DNA of 64,000 nucleotides from JBBQWZ01 sp038210135. Lineage in GTDB: Bacteria > Acidobacteriota > Terriglobia > Bryobacterales > Bryobacteraceae. The DNA is taken from the NCBI GenBank assembly GCA_038210135.1, contig JBBQWZ010000033.1:1-64000 (forward strand), read 5' to 3'. The position numbers and the translations under genes are program-made. Shown in pieces: positions 27,180-35,781 of the stretch. The notes below the pieces were generated by a model. That model had not been told where the DNA came from, did no database searches, and worked only from the letters and a program-made list of their open reading frames with translations. The stretch's first letter is position 1; every line of letters starts with the position of its first letter.

Positions 27180-27851
27180 CTAGACCGCCGTCGCTTCCAT
27201 TATCTTGACGCTCGCGCTCGCGCCTACGCGACTCGCGCCCGCGGTGACCATCTTCTTCAAATCTTCAAGCGTCCGGATTCCGCCCGAGGCTTTGACTCCC
27301 AGCTCCGGACCGACGATGCGGCGCATCAGCGCGATATCGTGTTCGGTCGCGCCGCTGGCTCCAAAGCCGGTGGACGTCTTCACGAAGTCCGCCCCGGCAT
27401 CCTTCGCGATTTCGCACGCCAGGATCTTCTGCGCGTCGTCGAGCAATGACGTTTCAAGAATCACTTTCACGATCGCGCCCGCCGCGTGACTCACTTCCAC
27501 CACCGCAACGATGTCGGTTGAGACCGCCACCAGATTGCCGTCGCGCAGTTCGCCGACATTCAACACCATGTCGATCTCCTGAGCGCCATCGAGCAACGCC
27601 TGCTTGGTTTCCGCCGCTTTCGTCGACGTCGCGGACGCGCCCAACGGAAAGCCCACCACGCTGCAAACCTTCACTGGCGAATTCTTGAGCGCCGCCGCCA
27701 CCAGCGGAACCCAATACGGATTGACGCAGACGGACGCGAACGAATATTCGAGCGCCTCGGCGCAGAGTTTCCGGATGTCCGCTGACGTAGCCTCTGGCTT
27801 TAGCAGTGTGTGATCGATTTTTGCGGCAATACTTGCGTCGAAGTTCTTCAT
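27180..27851 (-). CDS. deoC: Deoxyribose-phosphate aldolase
   Basis: Cleaves 2-deoxyribose 5-phosphate to glyceraldehyde 3-phosphate and acetaldehyde in nucleoside breakdown. The Schiff-base lysine lies in FVKTSTGFGASGAT, and the other catalytic residues in DMVLNVG and GVKASGGIRT are present. The ATG at 27851 (MKNFDASIAAKIDHTLLKP) gives the family's normal 223 residues; a TTG further upstream adds a basic tail with no support. Four bases separate its stop from the phosphatase start, suggesting one transcript. Confidence 0.93.
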   Translation of the reverse strand: MKNFDASIAAKIDHTLLKPEATSADIRKLCAEALEYSFASVCVNPYWVPLVAAALKNSPVKVCSVVGFPLGASATSTKAAETKQALLDGAQEIDMVLNVGELRDGNLVAVSTDIVAVVEVSHAAGAIVKVILETSLLDDAQKILACEIAKDAGADFVKTSTGFGASGATEHDIALMRRIVGPELGVKASGGIRTLEDLKKMVTAGASRVGASASVKIMEATAV

Positions 27852-28004
27852 GGACTGTCGTTTCTTTTTAGGGGCTTTATGAAATCCGGCTGAAGGCGGA
27901 CCGCCGGCCCCAACGGGTGTCAAAAAAAGCTCACGTGCGATTCGAATTTCTCATCGTAACATTCACTCGTTGGACGCCCGCCATCCGGCTCCGATCGCCG
28001 TCGC

Positions 28005-29138
28005 CTAATCCGGACGCCCGCCGGTAATCACCAGCACCGCCTCACGATCCGCGAACGCCGCCGGATTCGCCGCCTGCAATTGCTGCAACGCCGCCAGCGT
28101 AGCCGCACTGGTGAATTCAGCGATGACGCCCGCTTCCGTCGCCAAATCGCGTTGCGCCGCCGCGATCGCCGCGTCCGAAACCGCTACCATCTCGCCGCCC
28201 GATTCCTTCATCTCGCGCAGAAGCCGCAATACGTTCCGAGGACGCCGGACCAAGATGGATTCGGCGCGGCTCTCGCCTTCGCCATCGGATCCGCCACCGC
28301 CGTGCATGCGGTTCACGATCGGCTGCGCAGCTTCGGATTGCACGCCGATCATAGCGGGCAGGGACGAGCTGATCCCCAACTCGCGCGCCTCGCGGAAACC
28401 CTTTCCGATCGCGCCGAGCGTGCAGCCATCGCCGACCGGTGCAACGACGAAGTCTGGCGAGTGCCCAAGCTGCTCCGCGATTTCGAGAGCCGCAGTTTTC
28501 TTGCCTTCCACCAGAAACGGATTGAACGCGCAATTGCGGCTGTACCAGCCATGGGCGTTTCCGGCGGCTTCCGCTTCCGCGTACGCCTGATCGTAATTTC
28601 CGTTCGAGACATGCAGGTCCGCGCCGAATCGCCGCAGCCAATCCAGCCGGACCTCCGACGCATAGCTCGGCACATACACGTGGCATGCGATTCCGGCATG
28701 CGCCGCGAATCCCGCGAGCGAGATCGCCGCGTTGCCCGCCGACGCGCAGTACACATCCGTGACGCCCAAACGACGGGCCATCGTGAGGAACACGGCCGTC
28801 GCTCGGTCCTTGAAGCACCGCGTCGGATTCCGCGTCTCGTCCTTCAACCAAAGCGCCTGTAGCCCCAGCCGTTTCGCGATGCGCGGAGCCGCAACGAGCG
28901 GTGTGCCGCCAGCCGGCAACCCGTCCGCGATCTCTTCGACTGGCAGCACGCACGAATAGCGAAACACGCCCGGCGACGACGCATTTACGAACGCCACACG
29001 CGCCGCGCCGTAGTCATAAACCACATCCAGAATCGCCGGATCGCCTTCGACTTCACCGCATGCCGGACACAAATAAGCCCGTGCGTCGAATGGAAATTCG
29101 CCGCCACAGCGGAAGCATCGCAGACCGTTCACGAACAC
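28005..29138 (-). CDS. Threonine synthase-like PLP enzyme with N-terminal zinc ribbon
   Basis: Fold-type II PLP enzyme of 377 residues. Residues about 5-35 form a zinc ribbon (CFRCGG...CPACGE), a feature of one threonine synthase subfamily. The PLP lysine is in PTRCFKDRATA and the phosphate loop in CASAGNAAIS; VLVITGGRPD closes the protein. The simplest call is threonine synthase, using homoserine phosphate, though other beta-eliminating roles are possible. The start is probably GTG at 29138 (or 29132). The start lies only 14 bp from the divergent argD start. Confidence 0.82.
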   Translation of the reverse strand: MFVNGLRCFRCGGEFPFDARAYLCPACGEVEGDPAILDVVYDYGAARVAFVNASSPGVFRYSCVLPVEEIADGLPAGGTPLVAAPRIAKRLGLQALWLKDETRNPTRCFKDRATAVFLTMARRLGVTDVYCASAGNAAISLAGFAAHAGIACHVYVPSYASEVRLDWLRRFGADLHVSNGNYDQAYAEAEAAGNAHGWYSRNCAFNPFLVEGKKTAALEIAEQLGHSPDFVVAPVGDGCTLGAIGKGFREARELGISSSLPAMIGVQSEAAQPIVNRMHGGGGSDGEGESRAESILVRRPRNVLRLLREMKESGGEMVAVSDAAIAAAQRDLATEAGVIAEFTSAATLAALQQLQAANPAAFADREAVLVITGGRPD

Positions 29139-29152
29139 CCTATCATGAGAAC

Positions 29153-30373
29153 ATGTCCACCACAGAGACGGAAACGAGTGTGGCTGACGCAAGCCCCTCG
29201 CTCGTCGAGCTCGAACAGCAGTACCTGCTCCAGAACTACGCCCGCTACCCGCTCACGCTCCATCGCGGAAGAGGCGTCTACCTGTACGACACCGCGGGCA
29301 AGCGCTACCTCGATTTGATCTCCGGAATTGGCGTTAACGCGCTGGGCTACGCCCATCCGCGTCTGGTGAAGGTGATGCGCGAGCAGGTGGGATTGCTGCT
29401 GCACACTTCGAATCTGTACTACCACGAGTATCAAGGTCCGCTGGCAAAACGCCTCGCCGAAATCAGCGGACTCGAGCGTACTTTTTTCTCAAACTCCGGC
29501 ACAGAGGCCATGGAAGGCGCGATCAAAATGATCCGCGCGCACGGCAGCAAGATCTCGCCGGAAAAATTCCACATCGTCTCGCTGCAGAATTCGTTTCACG
29601 GCCGCACGATGGGTTCGCTGTCAATCACCGGGCAGGAAAAGTACCGACGTGATTTCGAACCGCTGCTCACCGGAGTCCATTTCGTTCCCGCCAACGACAT
29701 TACCGCGCTCGAACAGATGGTGAACGAAAAGACCGCCGGCATTGTCATCGAATGGGTCCAGGGCGAAGGCGGCGTCATTCCAATGACCACCGCGTACGCG
29801 CGCAAGGCGCGCGAGCTCGCGGATCGTTTCAACTGCCTGCTGGTGTTTGACGAGATCCAATGCGGCGTCGGCCGCGCCGGTACGTACTTCGCTTACCAGC
29901 TCGCCGATCCCGTTGTGCTGCCGGATATCATGGTCGCCGCCAAGCCCCTTGGCTGCGGAATTCCGCTGGGCTGCATCACCGCCAACGAGAAAGCCGCCGC
30001 GTCGATCGGCAGCGGAATGCACGGCTCGACGTTCGGCGGCGGACCGCTCGCCTGCCGCGTCGCGCTCGAAGTTCTGGACCTCATCACGGAACTGCTGCCC
30101 TCGATCGTCAACGTCGGCGGCTACTTCCGCATGCGCCTGGCGGACCTCGCGCGCAAGCATTTGTTCATCAACGAAATTCGCGGCTACGGCTTGATGATCG
30201 GCGTGGACCTGGCGATCTCAGGCAAGCAAATGGTCGTCGATGCGATGCAGCAGGGTTTGCTGATCAATTGCACGCACGACACGGTGCTGCGCCTGCTGCC
30301 GCCTTACATCCTGACAGAGCAGGACGTGGATCGCGGAATCGATGGCCTGTCGAAGGTCTTCAAGAGGTACTAG
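29153..30373 (+). CDS. argD: Acetylornithine aminotransferase-like class III aminotransferase
   Basis: PLP aminotransferase of 406 residues, probably in arginine synthesis (N-acetylglutamate semialdehyde to N-acetylornithine). Motifs: FSNSGTEAMEGAIKMIRAHG, SFHGRTMGSLS, the D-x-Q pair in LVFDEIQCGVGR, and the PLP lysine in MVAAKPLGCGIPLG. The ATG at 29153 gives a start close to family length. Specificity among ArgD, LysJ and GABA-type enzymes cannot be fixed from sequence alone. It converges with csm5, with 47 bp between the stops. Confidence 0.85.
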   Translation: MSTTETETSVADASPSLVELEQQYLLQNYARYPLTLHRGRGVYLYDTAGKRYLDLISGIGVNALGYAHPRLVKVMREQVGLLLHTSNLYYHEYQGPLAKRLAEISGLERTFFSNSGTEAMEGAIKMIRAHGSKISPEKFHIVSLQNSFHGRTMGSLSITGQEKYRRDFEPLLTGVHFVPANDITALEQMVNEKTAGIVIEWVQGEGGVIPMTTAYARKARELADRFNCLLVFDEIQCGVGRAGTYFAYQLADPVVLPDIMVAAKPLGCGIPLGCITANEKAAASIGSGMHGSTFGGGPLACRVALEVLDLITELLPSIVNVGGYFRMRLADLARKHLFINEIRGYGLMIGVDLAISGKQMVVDAMQQGLLINCTHDTVLRLLPPYILTEQDVDRGIDGLSKVFKRY

Positions 30374-30420
30374 CTTTCGACAAGGAGCCGAAACAGAACC
30401 GCGAACGAAGTAGCGGCCTA

Positions 30421-31512
30421 CTAGCCGACTTCGAGCACAACCCAGCCGGGCAGGGAAGCAGGTTGCCCGGCTTCAAACACGATCCGCCGCGTCTTCGGGA
30501 ACGGCAATCCGCTTTGGATCGCGCGCTCGAATACCGAAACCTGTTTGAGAATCTGCCGGTACGATTCGTCGGCCGTATTCACGTAAGCCGATTTGCCAAG
30601 CAGTCCGCCGCCCCAGCCGATCGAGAGCACGCAGGCGTCGTGCGACGACTTGGTCTTTTCGATCAAGGCTTGCAGATTCGCTTCCATCTGTTTCAACCCC
30701 GCCGTCTCGGCATAATGCAGATGTTTGTCGAGAATCTGCGCTGCGTATTGATTGCTTGCGCGGAACAACGACCGCCTGGCGTCGGCGTTGGTCTCTTTCC
30801 ACGAACCATCGAAGGCGGTCCCCGGAGTCGCCATCTCGACGAACGTCGGAGTCGCCTCCTCGGCGCGCGCCACTGTTCCGCGCGGAGCCGTCTTCCACGC
30901 CAATTCCAATTTCGTGCCGCGCGCCGCGAGCGTGGATGTCCGCAGCATATAGACCTTCATCGCGGAATACGGAACGACACCCGAATCCGCTGTCGCCACC
31001 GCGCGCATTTTATTTGTGCCCGAGCCGCCGAGTAACTGATCCTCAACGCGCTCCGAGACACGCCACGGAATCCGCTCGCCTTCAAGACGTTTCGCCAACT
31101 CGCGCATCGCGCCTTCACTGAACCGCGCAGACACCGCGCCGGTGCGCAGCGCGCCCTTGATAGCGGAACCGGGCAAGTATGCTCCGCCGGTGTTTGCGGC
31201 GAACGTCGGAATGAACAAATTCTCCGGACGCGCCTTCTCGAATTGCGCCATCATCGAAGCGTGCTCGAGCGGAATCCGCCGGCCGGCGAAGTTCTGCGCG
31301 AAGCCGCCCCACGAAGCGAAATCCAGCTTGTCGGCTTTCTTGAGCTGCGCGAGATAGCCGTCCAACCGGCTCTGATTGCGCGCCAGCAATTTGAAAATGC
31401 GCCGCTGATCGAGCACGTTGATGTGCTCGCGCCAAACCATGTAGTCGATCGGCGAAAGCCTTTGACCGTCGCCCACCAGTGTCGGCGAAAGGCACGTTAC
31501 GCGATATTTCAT
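30421..31512 (-). CDS. csm5: Type III-A CRISPR RAMP protein Csm5
   Basis: Caps the 3' end of the crRNA in the Csm effector complex. 363 residues. Typical Csm5 phrases: the N-terminal strand MKYRVTCLSPTLVGDGQRL, and the glycine-rich RAMP loop YLPGSAIKGALRTG (about 113). FEKARPENLFIPTF precedes it. It is the last gene of the operon; its ATG overlaps the csm4 stop (ATGA). No csm6 follows; argD converges instead. Confidence 0.88.
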   Translation of the reverse strand: MKYRVTCLSPTLVGDGQRLSPIDYMVWREHINVLDQRRIFKLLARNQSRLDGYLAQLKKADKLDFASWGGFAQNFAGRRIPLEHASMMAQFEKARPENLFIPTFAANTGGAYLPGSAIKGALRTGAVSARFSEGAMRELAKRLEGERIPWRVSERVEDQLLGGSGTNKMRAVATADSGVVPYSAMKVYMLRTSTLAARGTKLELAWKTAPRGTVARAEEATPTFVEMATPGTAFDGSWKETNADARRSLFRASNQYAAQILDKHLHYAETAGLKQMEANLQALIEKTKSSHDACVLSIGWGGGLLGKSAYVNTADESYRQILKQVSVFERAIQSGLPFPKTRRIVFEAGQPASLPGWVVLEVG

Positions 31513-32501
31513 GCGGTCCCCGCCTTCAGCGGAATCTCAATGCTCAACGCGAATCCGTTGCGGTATACCGGATGCGCGAAGCCCTCGGGAGCTACGTCCC
31601 GCACCGATCCCTTTGGCGTCGCCGGTCCGACCAATACCGAACCTTCAGACACCATCCGCGTCGCCGATTTCTCGGCGCCCGTTGTCGCGACTCGGCCGCT
31701 GCGGGTGGTCACCGAATAGCTTCCGCGCTGCCAATCAATGGAGTCTTCTCCGGAAGGATGAAACAACGACAACAACCAGTGCCCTTTGTCGCCAGCCGCG
31801 GATTCAGGCAGCTTCAAAACCAAACCCGGCAATTCGCCTTCGACAATTTCCGGAGCGGCGCTGCGGCCCCAGCCGCGCGAACGTTCTCCGCCGACGCCAT
31901 GATCCGCCAGGAAGTGAAGCGCGCTTTTTACTACCGGCTTCCACTTCTCTTCGGCATTTTCATTGGCGAATTCGACGACCAGCCAAAGGCCGGCTTCGGG
32001 CGCGAATTCGAGGCATGCCGTCTTGTGGGTCTCAATGCCAACGCCTGCGCGATCCACCGCCGCATTCGACCGGATGCGGATGCGGAACGGACCTTGCGCA
32101 TTTTGCGGAAGCAGACATTCGCTCGCGCCGTCTACTTGCAGGGCGTCTTCGTTCAAAGGCTTTTCCGCCAGCAGTGATTCAATCACGGAAACCGGAACGA
32201 ACTTCGCGCCCGCGTAGCGAACCTTCGCTGAAGGAGCAGGCGGCCAAAGGTTCCGCGGCGGAGTCACCAGCAACGTGTTGCCGATGAATGGAAAGCAGGA
32301 GCTGAAACGGACCGCGGGTTCGCCCGACGCCGTCGCTGCAAGCCAATCTTCCAGGCCGCCCAGCATCGCGATGGCGCTCGTGACGGCAGAGTACACCGCA
32401 TCGCTGTGGAGAACCGTCTCCACGCGTTCGCGGTCGCCGGAATCAGGACCGATCCGCCACGGCGCGTTGGGCCGCAGACGAACGAGTAGGCCGCGCGCCA
32501 T
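31509..32501 (-). CDS. csm4: Type III-A CRISPR RAMP protein Csm4
   Basis: Cas5-like subunit that binds the 5' repeat-derived handle of the crRNA and contacts Cas10. 330 residues. The N-terminal RAMP strand (LLVRLRPNAPWRIG), the conserved HSDAVYSAVTSAIAMLGG helix and a glycine-rich GVGGERSRGWGR loop (about 215) are visible. Three bases separate it from csm3. Confidence 0.87.
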   Translation of the reverse strand: MARGLLVRLRPNAPWRIGPDSGDRERVETVLHSDAVYSAVTSAIAMLGGLEDWLAATASGEPAVRFSSCFPFIGNTLLVTPPRNLWPPAPSAKVRYAGAKFVPVSVIESLLAEKPLNEDALQVDGASECLLPQNAQGPFRIRIRSNAAVDRAGVGIETHKTACLEFAPEAGLWLVVEFANENAEEKWKPVVKSALHFLADHGVGGERSRGWGRSAAPEIVEGELPGLVLKLPESAAGDKGHWLLSLFHPSGEDSIDWQRGSYSVTTRSGRVATTGAEKSATRMVSEGSVLVGPATPKGSVRDVAPEGFAHPVYRNGFALSIEIPLKAGTA

Positions 32502-32504
32502 GTC

Positions 32505-33338
32505 TTATTTCGCCAATTTCTCCGCGAAGCCTTCGCCTGCGAGAGCGAGCAGCGCGGCCGTGTCCGCGGCGGACGCGAGCGTGTGCTCCTCGCCGCCAGT
32601 CGAATAGAATGCGCGATTGCGCCACGCCAGCTTGAGGTTCGCGAACTTCACGCGTCCGCTACCGCGCGATCCGCCGCCGCCGAGGCTGTCGTCTTCGAGT
32701 AGCCGCATGCCTTCGAACACGCGAGCGACCAGCGCCATATCCTCGTCGCAAAGGATGTCCACAATCATGCGGAACTTGAAGCGTGCGCCCGCTGGAACGC
32801 GTTCGAGCGTCCGCGGATTGGCCTGTGACGTAATGCGATCCACCGCATTTTCACTCTTCACTTCGGTCAATTCGTCGTCGAGATTCTCACGCATCTGCGC
32901 TGTGATGCTGTCCGCATCGAGCGGTGCGTCGAACACAGTCAGGCGCGCTGGAGTGGCCGCGGCCGTCTCGCCGCCCTCGCCTTGCACGCGATCCACGCGT
33001 CCGGAATTGCGCCCGAACAGCAGGCAGACTTCGTCGTCCGGACGGCTGCTCTGGTGGATTCGGACTTCCTGGCCCTTGCGCTTGGAGATGTAGACCAGCT
33101 CCGAGGGAACTGTCAGGCCGTGCGCCTGCTCGAGCAGCGAACGCATACGACCGCGCAGCGAACTGCCCGGTACGTACGGAAGGCCGTACGCATCTTTGAC
33201 GACCGGATTATCCGCGCCGCCGATTTCGAGCGAGCCTTTGCCTGCGCCGATGTGCAGGCCTGTCTCGCAGTGCAGCTCTCCATCGAGAAGCAGCTTGCCG
33301 ATCAACTTCAATTCCGTTTGCGCCGTGTGCGAACTCAT
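32505..33338 (-). CDS. csm3: Type III-A CRISPR RAMP protein Csm3
   Basis: Backbone (Cas7) subunit and target-RNA nuclease. 277 residues. The catalytic aspartate of Csm3 (D33 in Streptococcus thermophilus) matches D43 here in the segment IGGADNPVVKD. The RAMP loop YVPGSSLRGRMRSLLE (about 55) and the G-rich SLGGGGSRGSGRVKF loop (about 231) are intact. Target-RNA cleavage should therefore be active. Longer than many Csm3 proteins by roughly 40 residues, mostly in an acidic insert. The gap to csm2 is 64 bp. Confidence 0.92.
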   Translation of the reverse strand: MSSHTAQTELKLIGKLLLDGELHCETGLHIGAGKGSLEIGGADNPVVKDAYGLPYVPGSSLRGRMRSLLEQAHGLTVPSELVYISKRKGQEVRIHQSSRPDDEVCLLFGRNSGRVDRVQGEGGETAAATPARLTVFDAPLDADSITAQMRENLDDELTEVKSENAVDRITSQANPRTLERVPAGARFKFRMIVDILCDEDMALVARVFEGMRLLEDDSLGGGGSRGSGRVKFANLKLAWRNRAFYSTGGEEHTLASAADTAALLALAGEGFAEKLAK

Positions 33339-33402
33339 TCGATGTCCCTCAAGGCAGCATAATGCCGCCAGCCGCGGCTTGGCGCCGCGCCTTCAATTTC
33401 AG

Positions 33403-34215
33403 TTATTCGTTATAAGCGACGATCGCTTCGAACAAATCGCGGAAGCGCTCATAGCCCTTCGCGTCGTTCTTGCGCGTCACTTGCAGCAGCAGTTTCTCGA
33501 GTGCATCCAGGCTCCGCAGCGAATGCCGCGCGATGGTGTAGGCAAGGCGCGCGCGCAGCATCACGAACTCGTGCTGCTTCTCGCTATCCGCCGCCCGCAC
33601 CGCCCGCCGCACCGCGTTATACAGACGGCGCAACTGGCTCTTCGTGCCGGAATCCATGTCGCGCATGCGAGAAACAATCACGTGCGCCTGGTTGTCGAGG
33701 TACAAGCTGTCCGCGATCAATTTCTCGAGCTCGATATCCGGCTGGAAATCCGGACGCGCCCCGAAGCCTCCGCTTCGCGGACCGCCCCGATCGCCACCTG
33801 GACCGCCATCTCTGCGTGGAGGACGCGCGTCGCGCCCACCCTGCGGAGGACCTCCGCCCGCCGGCCGCGGACCGCGCTCCGGCTTCGCGCCCTCGCGAGG
33901 TGGACCACCGGCCTGCGGCTTCGCGCCGCCTTCCGGTCTCGGACCTCGTTCGGGCCGAGGACCACGATCCGGCCGCGGACCGCGCTCAGGCCGTGGCCCT
34001 TGCTCAGTCTTTGGCGTCTCGGTCGCGGGCGTCTCGGTCGCGACATCGCCGCCCGCTACTGGAGCTGATTCCTGCGCTGCCGAAGCTTCCGTCTTCTCCG
34101 CTACCGGTGCGGCTTCCGCGTCAACCCCCGGAGCAGGCTCCGTGCGTCCGCCCGTAGCCGCCTGCAGCTTCGATGCGAAGCTCCCGTCCTGCATATCTTG
34201 ATGCTCGTCTGCCAT
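33403..34215 (-). CDS. csm2: Type III-A small subunit Csm2 with long disordered N-terminal extension
   Basis: The C-terminal ~113 residues (158-270) form a typical helical Csm2: GTKSQLRRLYNAVRRAVR and VMLRARLAYTIARHS match the family. The first 157 residues are not part of any Csm2 known to me: an acidic Ala/Glu/Thr-rich part (1-70), then tandem GPRPER-type repeats (GPRPER, GPRPDR, GPRPER, GPRPEG at 73-96), then a Gly/Pro/Arg-rich tail with GGPP and RGG-like pieces (97-157). The extension is in one open frame with the core, with similar GC content. Csm2 alone is usually about 120-140 residues. Six bases separate it from cas10. Confidence 0.85.
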   Translation of the reverse strand: MADEHQDMQDGSFASKLQAATGGRTEPAPGVDAEAAPVAEKTEASAAQESAPVAGGDVATETPATETPKTEQGPRPERGPRPDRGPRPERGPRPEGGAKPQAGGPPREGAKPERGPRPAGGGPPQGGRDARPPRRDGGPGGDRGGPRSGGFGARPDFQPDIELEKLIADSLYLDNQAHVIVSRMRDMDSGTKSQLRRLYNAVRRAVRAADSEKQHEFVMLRARLAYTIARHSLRSLDALEKLLLQVTRKNDAKGYERFRDLFEAIVAYNE

Positions 34216-34221
34216 TCGGAA

Positions 34222-35652
34222 TTAAACCTCTGTGGACAACCTCGCCCATTCTAGCGCCACGCGCCCGCTGGGCCGCAACTTCAAATACCCGCCGCTTCGG
34301 CCGATCAAATCCGCAATCAACGCCGTCCGCGCCTTCTGGAATTCGCGCTCACGCGATTCCCGAACCGGCGATAGAACTCGCTGGATGCGCCGATGATACC
34401 GCCACGGCCTCTCTCCAACCTTACGCGCCTGCCTGCGCGACATGCGCGCCTGCGACTCGCGATAGATGGAGCACAAATCCCGTAACGACGACGGCGGGCA
34501 GCCCCATTCCGTCACCATCTTGGTCAAAGAATCTCTTAACGAAGACGCATCGCCATACTGCTTCCATTCGAGCGTGCGCCCCAGGAGCCAGACGCAGTCT
34601 TTGTCTTCGGACTTCGCGAATTCCAGCCGCCGGCCGGCCTCTTCGTAAACATCGGAGAGGTGGGCATCCGGTGAATCCGCCAGTGCCAACGCCATGGTGA
34701 GCGTCTTACCTTCGGCGCCTGGAAATTCGGCCAGGTTGGCTTCCGCGAACCGTACGAACAACCGCCGCAATTCCGCCGCCAGCAGGATCAGAGAATCCCA
34801 CGCGCCGAATACCGCGAAGTCGTCGCCGCCCGAATACAGCACCGTCACCTTGCGCCAGAATTCCGGCTGCGAACACTGCACTTCGAGTTCGCCGGCGAAG
34901 AATTGCTTGTACATCACCGAGAGCCGGATATGCTCTTCGATGCTGGTCGCGCGCCGTAAACGGATGCCGAAATTATCGACGTCACCGCGCAAAACGCCCC
35001 ATGTCGCCTGGCCCGTAGCCCGCGAGCCCAACTCCGCCGGAGTCGCCGCCCGCTGTACGTCATCGGTCGGAGCTGTATGCCGCGCCATAGGCAAAGCGTC
35101 CACGCTGCCGGACAACGCCCAGGAATGCTTCGCGTTTTCCGTCACGACTTGGCCGGGAGAGTCCGGGGACCAGCCTGCTGAATTCGCAGCCTGCAATTCC
35201 TTGAACGCCGCATCGGCCGGAGCTTCGGGCGCCGGAGCGCTGGCGAAAAATGCCGCGTCCACGCCACGTTCGATGCTGCGCGACCGCTGTACCTTGTCGC
35301 CCAGGCGCTTGCGCACGTCCGACCAGTCGCCCAGATTTTCCGTGACTGCCCAAACCAGATGTAGTGTCTGCCCGCTAATCCGCAGTATCTCTTCGGATGC
35401 ATTTTGAAGAAAAACTTCCGCCCCGTCGCGCGATTCTTCCGGCAAGACGACCAGGAATTGACCGCCGCCGCTCGATCCTAATAGGATCTGCGCGAGGCCC
35501 AATTCAGCCAACAAAGCGCGAGGAAGCGTCTCTGACAGCAGGCTCAAATATTGAGCGCGGCCGAGAAATGCATCATCCGCATCCGCGCCCGGTGCGCGCA
35601 GGAAGTCGGCGACGCCGAGCAATTTGCCTTGGAGGAAGATCTGGATGGACAT
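34222..35652 (-). CDS. cas10: Compact Cas10/Csm1 lacking HD domain, GGDD cyclase intact
   Basis: Large subunit of the type III-A complex, 476 residues against about 750-850 for a normal Csm1. It opens directly in the first palm (QGKLLGVADFL, then GSSGGGQFLVVLPEE). The second palm has RGDVDNFGIRL (222-232) and the catalytic VLYSGGDDFAVFGAWD (271-286). No N-terminal HD nuclease and no clear zinc-finger insert are present; an in-frame TAA lies 30 bases upstream of the ATG, so nothing is hidden in that frame. It should make cyclic oligoadenylates but lack DNase activity. The C-terminal ~120 residues are helical (domain D-like). Confidence 0.9.
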   Translation of the reverse strand: MSIQIFLQGKLLGVADFLRAPGADADDAFLGRAQYLSLLSETLPRALLAELGLAQILLGSSGGGQFLVVLPEESRDGAEVFLQNASEEILRISGQTLHLVWAVTENLGDWSDVRKRLGDKVQRSRSIERGVDAAFFASAPAPEAPADAAFKELQAANSAGWSPDSPGQVVTENAKHSWALSGSVDALPMARHTAPTDDVQRAATPAELGSRATGQATWGVLRGDVDNFGIRLRRATSIEEHIRLSVMYKQFFAGELEVQCSQPEFWRKVTVLYSGGDDFAVFGAWDSLILLAAELRRLFVRFAEANLAEFPGAEGKTLTMALALADSPDAHLSDVYEEAGRRLEFAKSEDKDCVWLLGRTLEWKQYGDASSLRDSLTKMVTEWGCPPSSLRDLCSIYRESQARMSRRQARKVGERPWRYHRRIQRVLSPVRESREREFQKARTALIADLIGRSGGYLKLRPSGRVALEWARLSTEV

Positions 35653-35781
35653 CGACAGAGACTTGGTATCGGCCTGGGATTAGCGATCGCGAACTTACCA
35701 AAATACCACGCCCAGCAAGAAAAATTCGCGCGGTCCGTCCGGGGCGCGTCCGTGAGGTCGTGCTTACCAACTAAATTTGCC

